Positions 1-12,254 of a DNA stretch of 64,000 bases are shown here, piece by piece. Source of the DNA: Acanthacorydalis orientalis (Eukaryota > Arthropoda > Insecta > Megaloptera > Corydalidae); assembly GCA_034766995.1 (NCBI GenBank), contig CM068315.1, positions 39,886,318 to 39,950,317 on the forward strand. The letters are read 5' to 3'. The position numbers and the translations under genes were made by a program. How positions within the stretch are numbered: the first letter of the stretch is position 1; the number at the start of each line of letters is the position of its first letter. The notes below the pieces were generated by a model. That model saw only the letters and a list, made by a program, of their open reading frames with translations. It was not told the DNA's origin and did not search any database.

Positions 1-88
1 TCGTTCCGTTGTACAAATCAGGCGTATTACTTACACAACTACTGATTTATAACGCGTGAAATTCGGTAGGTGCATTTCAAACTAGAGA

Positions 89-89
<1 letters not shown>

Positions 90-115
<26 letters not shown>
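90..115. repeat. (TA)n array abutting mariner 116-589
   Basis: Perfect TA run ending at the element's left terminus. Confidence 0.9.
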
Positions 116-119
<4 letters not shown>

Positions 120-589
120 TTGTACAAATTAATTCGGTGCCCTTTTTTATAGAAAATGAATGTATACGAAAAAATGGAATAAGTATTTTATATAGTTTTG
201 CTTCATATGTCTAGTCACTGACGAATCTCTTGTCGAAGAAAATATGGCTGCTTTGAGTCGATGAAGTCTGAATGTATTTTCGGACCTCTGCAAGTGTTTT
301 CACATGTTTTGCATGTTTTTATGAGTCACAACGCCTTCCCTCAGAGCCGAACAATTCATTTTCGCGGCTTCGGTAGCATTTTTTTTACCTGACATGTGAA
401 AAGTATGCAATGCTTAATATGCTGTTTTTCGGACGCCATCGTATTCACTACTTTTTCTGAGGTTATCCTGTTTGGCCAAGATATATAGTGTTGTTAAATG
501 CTAAGGTTGTCACTTCAAAATCTTAAAACGATGAAAAAATATTTTAATTTGAAACAGAGTTATGATTGAATTAATTTAAATGCACCTAA
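116..589 (-). mobile_element. Short mariner relic, lineage A copy 1
   Basis: 474 bp with degenerate inverted ends (TTAGTTGTACAAATTAATTC on the left; reverse complement of the right end TTAGGTGCATTTAAATTAATTC-like). On the minus strand a transposase N-terminus starts MASEKQHIKHCILF, then breaks by frameshifts. The catalytic part is missing. The left end is directly adjacent to a (TA)n array at 90-115. Two further copies occur at 48094 and 52283. Confidence 0.68.
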
Positions 590-641
590 TTAATGCTTAC
601 AACTTATGTATGTGTATATATATATATACATAATATAACAG

Positions 642-676
<35 letters not shown>

Positions 677-679
<3 letters not shown>

Positions 680-1508
680 GAGGGTTGTTTGATAAAATAG
701 TATAGTAGTAAAAAAGCAAGTTAAACACAGTTTTTTTTTTTGGAAAAAATCGATTTTATTTCTCAATATAGTCTCCATTGAAGGCTATACACTTGATTCA
801 AGATGTCTGCAAAATATGCATCGGCAGAGGCGATGACATCCTCATTTGACAGGAATTTCTTCCCACGGAGTCAAATTTTTAAGTTTGGTAAGAGAAAGCA
901 GTCGCACAGGGCCAAGTCCGGGGAATAGTGTGGATGGGGAATCAATTCGAAGCGTAATTCGTGCAATTTTGCCATTGCGACGGTCGATTTGTGGAATGGC
1001 ACGTTATCCTGGTGAAAGAGCACTTTTTGTGTACCAATCTTGGCCGTTTTTGTTTCAGTTCTTCTTTCAAACGGTCCAATCTTGTTGTATAATAGGCTCC
1101 TGTTATCGTTTTTCCCATCATTAAGTAGTCGATCAGGATGATTTCTTGGTACTTGGGACACCAAAAAATAGTGGTCATCACCTTCCTAGCCGACAAAACG
1201 GTTTTCGCCTTCTTCAGCGTACTTTCACCAGTCGTTATCCACTGCTTTGACTGCTGCTTCGACTCAGGTGTATAGTGGTGGATCCATGTTTCCTATGGAG
1301 ACGAATCGACGCAAAAATGCCTACTCGTTTTTTTCTATTTTTGCGGCAACTACTACAATGTTCGCTTCAAACATTTGTAGAACATGAACAAGGCGTCGCT
1401 TCTGACTGAAATTTCACCTATGCTAGTTACACTTTATAGCCGTGACGTTACTAAATGAATGATGACGCCATATCATAGAAATCTGCCAAACTTAGCAAAC
1501 GAACCACG

Positions 1509-1509
<1 letters not shown>
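677..1509 (-). mobile_element. Mariner relic, lineage B copy 1 (internally deleted)
   Basis: Imperfect inverted ends (left TGAGGGTTGTTTGATAA, right the complement of a GTTCGTTTGCTAAG form). Minus-strand transposase fragments in several frames include WIHHYTPESKQQSKQW, SARKVMTTIFW, DNVPFHKSTVAMAKLHELRF and HPHYSPDLALCDCFLLPN, which is the mariner DD34D catalytic region. The N-terminal helix-turn-helix half is missing. It sits between (TA)n stretches on both sides, as if inserted into one array. Inactive. Confidence 0.85.
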
Positions 1510-1545
<36 letters not shown>

Positions 1546-1916
1546 CATGTGTATTACAAAGTTGTTTCGTAAATTTCAACACAGATCCAGAGATGTAAAA
1601 TGAAATAAATTAATGTAACAGTAGTCTCCGACGCTTCACTTACTGAAGATATTTTTCATATGCTTTAAAAATTTCATTAATTATTTGCTTCTAGACGGTA
1701 CATATCTAAATCAATATACTACATATGTATATATATGTATATATATTATTTTTCTTGTATTTGAGCACGAAAGCGCGATAGTCTACTAAGCCATAAGCCA
1801 ATATTAAATTTAATAAGATGACTCAGGCTGTTGTCGGGGCCCTAGACGCCCCTAGGAACGACTACATATAGGCAGATCTGTGTCATATAAGCAGACTCGC
1901 TCCATCTAAAATTCGT

Positions 1917-1920
<4 letters not shown>

Positions 1921-1992
<72 letters not shown>
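1921..1992. repeat. (TA)n(GA)n compound microsatellite
   Basis: About 28 TA units then 8 GA units. Confidence 0.95.
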
Positions 1993-2756
1993 CATCAATA
2001 GATAAATAAATAGTATGAAGAAATAACACGTATAGATTGAAATGCCTAACTAAACATATTTAGATTCTCTAGTGAAATAATTCTATTTTTCAATGATTAT
2101 TATCAACTATTGAAATATAACCGATTTGTCATTTAAATGAAACTTTTGTTTTTAATGTCGTAAATTGTATCTTTTTATTTGCAACAAATATGCTCAGTAC
2201 ATAATAGGGCACTCTAGTACTATGTAAAAAATTCGTTGCGGCAGTTGTAAAAATTATCAACCAAAGAAATTAAACAATATAGAACAATTAGCTGTCACTT
2301 GCATAACTTGCGTTTGTCGACAATTATCTTCATTTACTGAAATATAACCGATTGCGTCAGGTAAATGAGTCGTTTAAATTTAATATCGTAAAATATTTAT
2401 TTTTTTATTTTATTTTAATATTTTGATAGACTATTGTACATTTTTAATAATATAACAAATTGTGTCGTATATTAAAATAGGAAAAAAAATATTAGTGAAG
2501 CAAGGTATAAAATCTTAAAAATAACACACAATAAATAACCAAATCTATGATCAAACAATACACAATGAATATTTATTATCTGATGTCTGCAATTAGACAT
2601 GCGTTTATGTCTATGTAATGCATATTTTTTTTGCTTTATTTCTAACTACTTTCATTATATTCATAAATCATTGTATTATAGGCTCTTGATAATAAAATTG
2701 CATGTACACTCTCACACTTATCCAAACAATTTACATGCACGTATATGTGTATGGAA

Positions 2757-2818
<62 letters not shown>

Positions 2819-3186
2819 ATATGTTTGTATACACAAAAAATACGCAAATGTAAAATATCTCTTGAAAAGAACACGATGAAAAAATTGAAATCTATCTAAC
2901 GAATGTAAATGAGTATATTATTTTGAAATTAGTATCCGAAATTAGTTAAATAAACAGTTACGAAAATCTAAAGTTTGTTTGTTTTATGTTAAGTTATTTT
3001 AGGATAATAAAATAACAGAACAGTTGTTCCCACAAGGGTTATTTAGTCGAAATAAGGGTGTTAGCACATTGTCAAAAAAGTGTACTGGTGTCAGTCATTT
3101 TAGACGTGCGGTCGTTTACAAATTTGTTTTAAGACTGTTGAAACATTGTTAATTTTATTTTATTACAACAAACGTATACATCCGTG
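1993..3186. other. Intergenic AT-rich stretch without a gene
   Basis: Two loosely similar AT-rich segments share GAAATATAACCGATT (near 2113 and 2340), each followed by TTTAATNTCGTAAA-like words, probably an old tandem duplication. No coding frame of interest. Confidence 0.5.
2758..2822. repeat. (TA)n(TG)n microsatellite
   Basis: TA run followed by GTGTGTGTGTGTGT. Confidence 0.95.
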
Positions 3187-3323
<137 letters not shown>

Positions 3324-3544
3324 AGTGTTCTATAAAGTTTTAATGGATGTCATTTTCGGTTCTTGATTATATTAATAAATGATAAATATGAAAATACATT
3401 TTTGAAAAAAATAATTCTTGGTTGGCCATTAATTCGTTAGGGTAATTTAAATGGGCTATTCATTAATTACCTATTACGATACATTACGTATTAATAGTCA
3501 ATTGATATTGGGTCGGATATCAAAAACTCACATTTTTCTGCACT

Positions 3545-3670
3545 TTTTTGCTTTGATGATGACATCGATGCCGAAATGTGCCTGTGTAAGAATCAAAAAG
3601 AATGATTAATCAATTATAGAACATTTTTGATCATAAGCAGTGGTTTGTGGAATGAATGAAAAATATTTTT
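3545..3670. repeat. Snap-back repeat family, partial copy a
   Basis: Centre and right arm: GATGACATCGATGCCGAAAT, then TCAATTATAGAACATTTTTG and GAATGAATGAAAAATATT. Confidence 0.5.
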
Positions 3671-3801
3671 TAAATTGAAAATATTCTTGTCGACAGGCAT
3701 TCAGACAAAAATAATTGTATCAAGACGGTTTTTTAAAAATATAAGTAATTGTCCTTAGGATGTTATTACATTTTACATTAAAAATTTTATATCAAACTTA
3801 A

Positions 3802-3885
3802 CCCTTCACGGTCGAGAGCTTTTTATTTTCTATTGTGTGGCATAAGTGTGATGTCCCCGTAGTGGGGCGTTTCAATCGTTAAGGG
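3802..3885. mobile_element. 84-bp piggyBac-type MITE
   Basis: Flanked by TTAA on both sides (3798-3801, 3886-3889), with ends CCCTTCACGGTCGA and complement of CCCTTAACGATTGA. No coding potential. The CCCTT ends and TTAA duplication are the piggyBac hallmark. Confidence 0.7.
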
Positions 3886-4009
3886 TTAAAATAATTTACC
3901 TATCAGGTAAAAAATTTGTTCATAATAAAAATATGAAACATTCAAAGTATGAGTCATGGAAAATATTTTATTGTAAAATTTATTAATAACTAAAGTTGGT
4001 AAAAGTCAC

Positions 4010-4069
<60 letters not shown>

Positions 4070-4070
<1 letters not shown>

Positions 4071-5212
4071 ATTCTATCATTAAGTACTTATATATATTTC
4101 TCTATAGAGATTGATAAGCTGGCACAGTATGTTCACACGCATATTTATACAAACAATAGGGTTATTTTCTCTTGAACCCGGATATGTAGAAAAAATACTT
4201 TCATATCCGCATGTTATGATCACAAATTAACATTTCGATGAGATAATATCACGAAAACTGTACTAGATTTATTTTATTCATTCTAGTCTGACGGTTAGTA
4301 ATTTATTTGCAATAAAAGTTGACTTTCGGCGAAATAAATATTTCACGATTTGTATATAGAAGTATTTAAGAAATAATGTTATGAATTTAAAAACAGTTGA
4401 ACACATAACATATTGAACATTCAATTAGATTATAAATTATGAAAATAATTAAATAATGTAACAAATAGTTGGGAAAAATAAATTAAAAAAATGACTTAAT
4501 TTAAAAAAGAATTATGTAGTGATATGTCTATTAAATTAAGATGTTGAATAGATAAAACATTTTTAAAATAGAGTTTATAGCCTCTTAAGTAAGTAATTTG
4601 ATTGAAAACTGCTATTTTAATAAAGAAAATATAACAAAGAAGCTACTATTAAGTAAAATTACTTCGAGTAATTTGTATTTTTCATGTCAACTAAGATAAA
4701 TGAATAGTAAAAGTCTATTTAGTTTTTTTTTTAATTTTATGAAAAATGTAACATATGCACATAAATAAATGTCTGTATATATATATATGTATGTATGTAT
4801 ACACGCACTTATATTAAGAGTGTTTACAGTTGATATACTTAAGTATAATTTTGAGATCACAACCATAAAATTGATCTCTAATTCAGTTCAGTGTTTGTAC
4901 ATGTGTTGCACGTTTTTTTTCTTATGACTGACAGTAATGCTTGTTAGATGCTTTTACTTATGTTTTGACAGTTCGGCCGACAAAGAGATTATATTTCATT
5001 CATAACTTTGAAACTGGAAGATACTTAGTGTATTTATTGAAATTATCTTCATATGAAATATTTTCAATTTTCACTATTAGTATTTTATGCAATATTTGCG
5101 TACAAAAGATCATCTGCTAAAATAAAGTTTCACATTTCACGACCTTACCTTCAATAATTTTATTCTATCGAAACATTCGTATGTTCTTTAAATATTTTTA
5201 AGTCAAGTGATT
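4070..5212. other. Intergenic stretch, nothing recognised
   Basis: AT-rich; short TA run near 4780. No coding frame, RNA gene or transposon terminus recognised. Confidence 0.4.
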
Positions 5213-5299
5213 TATTTTATTTCAATTTTATGATTCAATAATTATATCTTTTCGATTTTTATGTCTTGTCTACTGTTGGTTAAATTTAGACCGTAATAT

Positions 5300-6573
5300 A
5301 CAAGGGCGATTTGAAAAGTTCGCGGCCTAATTATAAAAGAATATAACTTGTGTTTTTAAATCACTTCTATCTTTCAATATGGTTTCCCTGAAATGCAACG
5401 CACTTCATCCAGCGATGCTTCAGTGCTTTTATGCCGTCCAGGAAATTCTTTTCTTGAAGATCCTCAAAATAGCGATTCACTGTTGATATCAGTTCTTCAT
5501 CTGACAGAAATCGCCTACCACCAAGGAATTTTTAAGTTTTAGGGACAGATGGAAATCTGAAGAGGTCAAACGTGGAGATTAGGTTGGATGGGGCAGGAAG
5601 TCGTACTTCAAATCAGCAAGTTTTGCCATGGATACAATACTTGTATAGCATTGTCCTGATTGAAAATGATTTTTTTCTTTAATAACTTGCTCTTTTCTCA
5701 CGAATTTTTTACTCGATTCTATTCAAAAATTTTAGAATACACTCCCGTTATCGTTTGATCCTTTGCAAGGTAGTCAATTAGCTGGATCCCTGTAGCATCA
5801 CAGAAAATTGAAGCTATAACTTTTCCAGCGGATAAACTGATTTTTCTTTTTTTGGTGGTGGAGAATCACCATCTTTCCATTACTTTGATTTTTGTCTTGA
5901 CTCTAGAGTGTAATAGCGAATCCAAGTCTCATCTGTAGTCACAAATTGCCGGAAAAAGTCAGGTCGTATCCCTCTTAAATCGATTAAAATAGCCTTGGGA
6001 AATGAAATGTCATTAAACGCGGCACCCATCTTATCGATAGCTTTTTCAGATCTAACTCTTCAGTTAGGATGTTAGGATGTGATACATATGTTCATTTGAG
6101 ACACACACAACGTTAACAATTTCAAACACCTCCAATCCCCGATTCTCTAGAACAATATCGTGCACTTTGTAGATGATTTCTTCTGTCGTTCCAGTTTTTG
6201 GATGTCCACTACGCAGGTTATCTTCTAAGCTTGCACGGACACATTTAAATTCAGCTTCGCACTTCTTTATGGCTGTATACGACGGTGCACTATCACCCAG
6301 TACATTTTTCATCTCATTCAATACTTCTGTTGGCGTTAAACCTTTTTCGACGAAAAAAATTATCACCGCACAATGTTCAACTTCATCCATTTCACTAACG
6401 GCCCTAAAAGAGCTCTATTTAAATTGATGTTTGCATCAAACTGCTTGACACATTAATTATAGACTTTGAGGTTATATATAAGATAGATATCATTTTGTAA
6501 TGAACCACAAATATTTAAAATATTACCGCCACTTATATGTTACGCTGTGAACTTTTCAAATCACCTTCATATT
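5300..6573 (-). mobile_element. Near full-length mariner relic, lineage C
   Basis: About 1.27 kb with inverted ends (CAAGGGCGATTTGAAAAGTT on the left, the complement of GGTGATTTGAAAAGTTCACA at right). The minus-strand transposase N-terminal half is open for 108 codons (6064-6390): MDEVEHCAVIIFFVEKGLTP, then GDSAPSYTAIKKCEAEFK, SLEDNLRSGHPKTGTTEEII and so on. The C-terminal half down to 5380 is broken by stops and frameshifts. The length is that of an intact mariner, but it is inactive. Confidence 0.83.
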
Positions 6574-6614
6574 AATAATTATGATCAGTTGTATGAATTA
6601 ATTGCAGAAATTTT

Positions 6615-6890
6615 CCTGCTCTTCAAAGCGGAAAAAATTTGATCAAAAATGTTGAATAAATTATTGCTAATAATTTTTAATTGTTGCTTATATACATTTC
6701 AGTAGAGAGTTTATCATCTTCAGAGGGTAAGGTTGACGACATCGTCATTGAAATGTAAAAAAATGAACAAAAAAATCATTTCAATGTAATAATTTATTTA
6801 CTAAACATTTTTAATCAAAAAAATTTTCTTATTAAAAATAATTCGTTTATGAAAATCAATTTAGCAATAGTATCAGACCTGTATTACAAT
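6615..6890. repeat. Snap-back repeat family, copy b (both arms)
   Basis: Left arm GATCAAAAATGTTGAATAAA, centre GACGACATCGTCATTGAAAT, right arm CTAAACATTTTTAATCAAAA and TCGTTTATGAAAATCAATTT. Confidence 0.6.
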
Positions 6891-7531
6891 CAGTTATTTA
6901 TTTTCAAACTATTTATTTTATGAGTAATTTAAATAATGACTATTATAAATACTAGATTGAATTACTTGTTCATCATCCGAAAATTCGCGGAAAGAATTCA
7001 GACTTAACGACCATTAAAAATTAATGATATTAAATTTGGCTCCAAATAATATACATTGTAAAAAGTAAACGATTATTACGGTGTTTACATATCGTAAAGC
7101 TGGTAATGAGTTACATTTCTTAGTTTTTGTTATTTTTCAAAAACATCATTTTGTATGTATAAAAATGTATATACAAATCATCAAATGTTTTACATATTTT
7201 TTTTGTTTAATTTAATCCATAAATTTTGCAAAAATGCAATTTCTGGGAACAAAAATTACTTATAATTTTTGTTAGAAAATAAACTGTAACGAAGAAACAA
7301 TCTGGTGAAAGAAAGCAAATTAAAATGTATTTACTTAATTAATTGTTTCAAATTTATATTCATTTCCTTAAGTTTTATTTTTTGTTACAAATTGCATCAG
7401 TATTTATGAACAATATAGATAAATATAAATATGATAAATTATAAAATAGAATACTTAAAGTTATTATAAATAATCAAATACAAGACTATATACTTTATAA
7501 ATAACTTAAATTTAAGAAATTATTGTACATG

Positions 7532-7570
<39 letters not shown>

Positions 7571-7710
7571 CCTTAAAAAATGTTATGTGATTTGATACAA
7601 TTAGCAATTTTTGTATCTATTTAATAATATGTATGTCAGGAATACAAACACAAATTGGGTCTGACACACACAAATTGGGGAATATAATCAATTATAATAG
7701 GTGATCAAAA

Positions 7711-8392
7711 CCCTTTGCACTAGCTTCGCTCCGCTACAGGGACACTCATTATATATTCCAAAAATCTGTTTGTTCCATTTATGAGGACATGCTCAATTAT
7801 TGCGCGTTATTACTGTTTGAAGAAATTTAATTAAGCGGAGGCGGAAATTGTTCTTTTGGGAGATGGAAATATCTGTTATCAATATACATTCTTTATAAAA
7901 CTGTAAAACATAACAAAAACGGGACTCCACTGACTCGCTTGAAATATCGAAAGCTCTTAATCTTTCAACTAATAGGAAATTTTTACCAGGAGAGAACAAG
8001 AAATTCTGCTTCAATCTCTGAAACTAGATTAAATGGAAAGCTTCTCATAATGAGTAAAGCTGAAATGAGGGATTGTGTTGTATATTTCAAGAGAAAGCAA
8101 AAGGGTGGGAGACGTCAAACGAGTGATTATTGCGATACTTGATTAAATAAACCCAGAATGCACATGGAGGACTGTTTCCAGAGGTACCATATCATGGGGA
8201 ATTACAAAATGTAAAGTCCAGCTTTATTTACATTAGAACAAACCATACTTACAAAATAAATAAAAACAAAATTCATAAGCACTTGTAATTTTTTCCTTTC
8301 AAAAAAAAAATTTTTTTTTCCAAAAGCTTCACTGCAAAAGAGTGTCGGAGTTGCTGGTCTATAGTATGAAAAAATGTTTGGATTGCAAAGGG
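7711..8392 (+). mobile_element. piggyBac-type element with transposase C-terminal relic
   Basis: 682 bp between CCCTTTGCACT and the complement of CCCTTTGCAAT, with TTAA retained outside the right end (8393-8396). On the plus strand a 67-codon frame (7939-8142) reads KYRKLLIFQLIGNFYQERTR, then ETRLNGKLLIMSK and RRQTSDYCDT. After one stop and in the same frame follow NKPRMHMEDCFQRYHIM. This order, RLxGKL followed by a cysteine-rich tail ending CF..YH, fits the C-terminus of piggyBac transposases. Everything upstream of it is missing. Confidence 0.66.
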
Positions 8393-8689
8393 TTAAAATT
8401 ATAAAAAGCACAGATATGTGCTTATTATTTGTACAAAAACTAACTATAAACTTTTTAAAATACTTGTAGATTCAATATTTTGTATGTGGGCAAAAATTAT
8501 ATGTGACAGGAAATTGTATTCAGAATTCTTTTATACGAAAAAAAATAAAATGAGAGATCATACAATTAAAATAAACATTTTTTTACAAAGAAGTTCCTTT
8601 TTATAAAGAAACTTTGAATTTATTTATCTTTAAAAGATCTCACAAATTTTTTTTAAAATTTATTTTAGAAATATTTTTTTCTATTTTCA

Positions 8690-9000
8690 CAAATGATTTT
8701 TTTATTCACTCTACATCTTTTCTATGATCAAAGATGTTGAATAATTAGTTATTGATTAACTTTAATTGTTGTTAATGCGTATTTCAATGGTGATTCCATT
8801 ATCATTAAAGCGCAAAAGTATAAAAAAAAGTAAAATAGCAAGGCACAGAGATTTTTTTTATATCAACAATGAATCTGTATCCAAAGGATAAATAAGCAAT
8901 TATTGAAAATATTTAATCAGAAAAAATGTTTCTGATTTGCGAGGGAATGAAAAATTTATTTGTGAAATTTATCTAAAGAGTCAAAAACTATATTATTCAT
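8690..9000. repeat. Snap-back repeat family, copy c (both arms)
   Basis: Left arm ATGATCAAAGATGTTGAATA, centre TTTCAATGGTGATTCCATTA, right arm GAAAATATTTAATCAGAAAA and TTTATTTGTGAAATTTATCT. It ends 10 bp before the mariner at 9011. Confidence 0.58.
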
Positions 9001-9010
9001 TGTTTTTGTA

Positions 9011-10121
9011 TTAGGTTAGTAGGAAAATAATTACGGTTTTTGTTTTATGAATCCAAACCGTAATTTTTTCAATGAAAGTTTCATTTCATCGTGTTCATAT
9101 TAACATAATTTTAAAGTGAATTTATCGGTCTGTATTTTGGTAAAATCAACTTTGGCTTTATTATTAATTTTACTTCAAATTGGGCTATTGATTTAAAGAT
9201 TGAAAAGAAGTGAATAACAGCAATTTTTCGTATGAATTTAAAACGGATGGTAAAGCGGTGGTAAAGATGGTAACATCGACTCAGGCCCGTAGCCAGACCA
9301 TCATATTAGAGAGGACACATTTAATTTTTGAGGGGCAAATTCTTTTTATGTCAAAATTGTTTAATCTCATACCTATAACCAAGTCTATATAAAAAACATT
9401 TATTTTTGAAAATTTCATTATTAAAAAATAAGTTACTAATTCATATTATGTAATTAGTCAAGTTATTAAAACACAATAATTTATTAAAATAAATTATAAG
9501 TTTTAAAATAACAAAGAAGTTCTTCTCGATTTAACGTACTAATTTAATATAATTATGATTTCCGCGTAGACGATGGAAACGCACTCATAGAAACGACCTT
9601 TTTCGCGCGTAGAAACGTTTTTAATCATCAAGCTAAACCATTAAATATGATTTTTCATGACATTCACATCTCCCAAAATCGGGGATTTTGTGAGGGAGGC
9701 AAACTGAGCAAACGTGGGCAACAAACACGCTCCCCTCTCCGAATACGGACCTGCATCGACTTAGATTTTATTATTAATTTTGTTTCAAATTGGGTTATTG
9801 AATGGAAATGCTTTTAAACTGCTCGAAAACTAAACGATGCTTTTAGTGTGGGTACTGTGTACTTAAGAAACGTACGGTGCAATGGTGGTTCCAAAATTTT
9901 CTTGCTAAGGCCAAGAGCCTTGAAGACGAAGAAGGTCGCGGGCATCCATCTTCAGTTTATAACGACCAATTGAAGGCGTTAGTTGAATCAGAACCACGCA
10001 CAACAATTCGAGAGCTTGGACAAAAGTTATCCGTTAGTCATCCAACAGTTCTGGACCACAAATGGAAAAATGTATATAAATTTGAAGGTCATTAACCGCA
10101 ATTATTTTTCAACCAACCTAA
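9011..10121 (+). mobile_element. Cecropia/Hsmar1-type mariner relic, lineage E copy 1, with nested hAT
   Basis: Ends TTAGGTTAGTAGGAAAATAA and complementary CCAACCTAA, flanked by TA on each side. This terminus is the Hsmar1/cecropia type (family knowledge). It contains the HTH part of the transposase: VQWWFQNFLAKAKSLEDEEG-like, then DQLKALVESEPRTTIRELGQ and KLSVSHPTVLDH at 9877-10060. The catalytic domain is missing. A hAT element (9282-9753) is inserted in it. The segment around 9157-9200 is repeated after the insertion at 9766-9811. Confidence 0.85.
9282..9753. mobile_element. Non-autonomous hAT element nested in mariner
   Basis: 472 bp flanked by a perfect 8-bp target duplication CATCGACT (9274-9281 and 9754-9761). 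Short inverted termini CAGGCCCGTA / TACGGACCTG. No transposase frame. The size and an 8-bp duplication identify a hAT-superfamily derivative. The intact duplication shows it is younger than the host mariner. Confidence 0.85.
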
Positions 10122-10573
10122 TATATTGATATATATTGATATAAAAATCAATAATCTGTCTAGTGTCAAATAAATAATATTTTCTTTTATAAGTAGAATA
10201 TAGCAATCAAACCGTTTAATAATGATTTGGTGTAATACTTAATTTTTTTTTACTTGTAGTCAAATCACGACTTTTAATTATTTTTCTTATTTAAAAAGTA
10301 AAAAAATAATATTCAAAATAACAAAATGGCCTCAAGTATCCATTTTATTTGTAAATTCGTAATTTATTGTTTCCACGTTATTTTATACATTGTTTTTCCT
10401 CACATAAATATAAAATATTCACGTTAATATCAATAGGTGTTCAAAACAATAACTTGAGAATTTCAGAATCGTTAAATTATTCATATTTAATTTATAACAT
10501 GAACAAATTATGCGATGTGTATGTAGATATTTTAAGAACGATGAGATTTTCGCCTATTTTAAGTATTAAAAAG

Positions 10574-10798
10574 TCAGCGGTGATGATGATGCCATCCGGA
10601 ATTCGTGTAATTATCGTTATACATAAATTCTTCGAACTCTTGTCCTCCGTTACGCCCATCATCGGTGTGGTCCATACATGTAGCACCAATATCTGATATA
10701 GGACTTAGTCCTGAACAATCAGAATCGCCTCTGGGACGACATAATGGAACTGTATGGTGACTGAGACCAGAACAGTGTTGAAATGTGAATGGCCAAGT
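10574..10798 (-). CDS. HLH54F: bHLH transcription factor (HLH54F-like), terminal exon 2
   Basis: Terminal exon of 74 codons plus TGA, preceded by a good acceptor (polypyrimidine tract then TTTCAG, AG at 10800-10799). It is read in phase 0 and begins TWPFTFQHCSG. This continues the HPLNL end of exon 1 into NLTWPF, the conserved tail motif of TCF21-type proteins. The rest is Cys/Ser/Gly-rich, then acidic and Asn-rich, ending WHHHHR. AATAAA-like polyadenylation signals lie on the minus strand at about 10366-10361 and 10349-10344. GC content is clearly above the surroundings, as expected for coding DNA. Overlapping ORFs in the same interval, including one on the same strand, are shadow frames. 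Confidence 0.82.
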   Translation of the reverse strand, partial: TWPFTFQHCSGLSHHTVPLCRPRGDSDCSGLSPISDIGATCMDHTDDGRNGGQEFEEFMYNDNYTNSGWHHHHR

Positions 10799-11375
10799 CT
10801 GAAATACAATATAAAAATATTATAAAAAATAATTTTATCTTCAATGAGTTTTGAATAATGTTTACAAAATATCTACGATTTCTTAAAAATGACCTAACAG
10901 ATTAGTAAATTAAAACAAAAAAAAAAAAAACATTTCAAAAAATTCGGAAGGAATACTTAAAGTAAACAAACTAAAATAGTCCTATTAAACCTTTAAATAT
11001 TGACTTAAAGGTAGCTGTAATTATTTCATAATAAACAGAACTCTGAAATATAAACATGATAGACTTTATACAGTTGAGTAGAACCAAATGATATTCCTCC
11101 TTTTACCCAATTGTATTCACATTTTAAAGAATGGAATTTTAATATTTAGTCGATGATTTGATATATATTCAATAATATATTAAAAATATAGTTTTTTTTA
11201 CAAAAAAATCAACTATTTTTTGACGTAAATCTCAGTTTGAGCCTAAAAAATGATCACAGAAATGAAATAGAAATGAATTAATTTTTTTTAAGTGTCCCAT
11301 GATTTGAAAATTACACTATTTTTCATGTTATGCCATTTTCAAAACTTTTGTAGCAGAACTCATAAAAAAACTATT

Positions 11376-11931
11376 AATTTAGTAGGAAAATAATTATGAA
11401 AATTATGAAAAAAAATATTTATTACAAAAACATGAAAATTAGTGGTCTGCAATCGGTATAATCCACTACAATTTTTTGAATCCTGACGAAACCGTTACAG
11501 CTGAGAGTTATTGTCAAGAATGCATCAAGAATTGGGACGTCTGGTTCCTGCATTAGTCAGTCGAAAAGGTCCAATTCTACTGCACGACCACACGTCGCAC
11601 GATTGATCATCCAAAAGTTGAATAGATTGGTCTATGAAACATTGTCTCATGCACCCATACACACCGAACACCTTGTCAACAGATTATCCCTTGTTTACAG
11701 GGTAAGGTCTTCAAAAACCAAGCTGTTACCGAAAGTACATTTCGAGATTTTATCCAGAACTCTAGAACTCCGAAATTTTACACCACCGAAATAAATAAAC
11801 TTGTAATTGAATTCGGAAAAATCTGTCTATTTTAATGGAACCTTTTTCGATTAATAGAGTTAATTATTAGCTGAGAAAAATGTATATGAATTTAAAGGTC
11901 ATAAACTGCAATTATTTTTCTACCAATCTAA
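11376..11931 (+). mobile_element. Cecropia/Hsmar1-type mariner relic, lineage E copy 2
   Basis: Left end degenerate (TTAGTAGGAAAATAATTA), right end complement of the family terminus (TTTTTCTACCAATCTAA). The interior carries the C-terminal third of the transposase in broken frames. A recognisable stretch reads GKVFKNQAVTESTFRDFIQN, then YTTEINKLVIEFGKICLF, equivalent to the C-terminal end of SETMAR-type transposases. The N-terminal part is deleted. It lies within the bHLH gene intron. Confidence 0.72.
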
Positions 11932-12254
11932 CATTTATTTGTGATGAATATCGATTGAAAAAATTAGACTTATTTTATATATATTTTTTTTTATTTAGAA
12001 AAAGTAGGGAGTTTTAAACTCAATTAGATTCTTTATTTTAATAAAAGACTATTCGGTCTAAGTACGTTTACAGGTAGTAAATCCCTACCTATATAATTTA
12101 TAGAATATCATTCTTATAACAGTTGTAAGAAATGTGTATATTTACATACTGGGCATGTAATGTCAAAAATATTACAATGTATTAATTAACTTTACTATTG
12201 GTATATTTATTAATTTTAGTTATTAAACAGCTTTAATGATAATTCCTATCTTTA

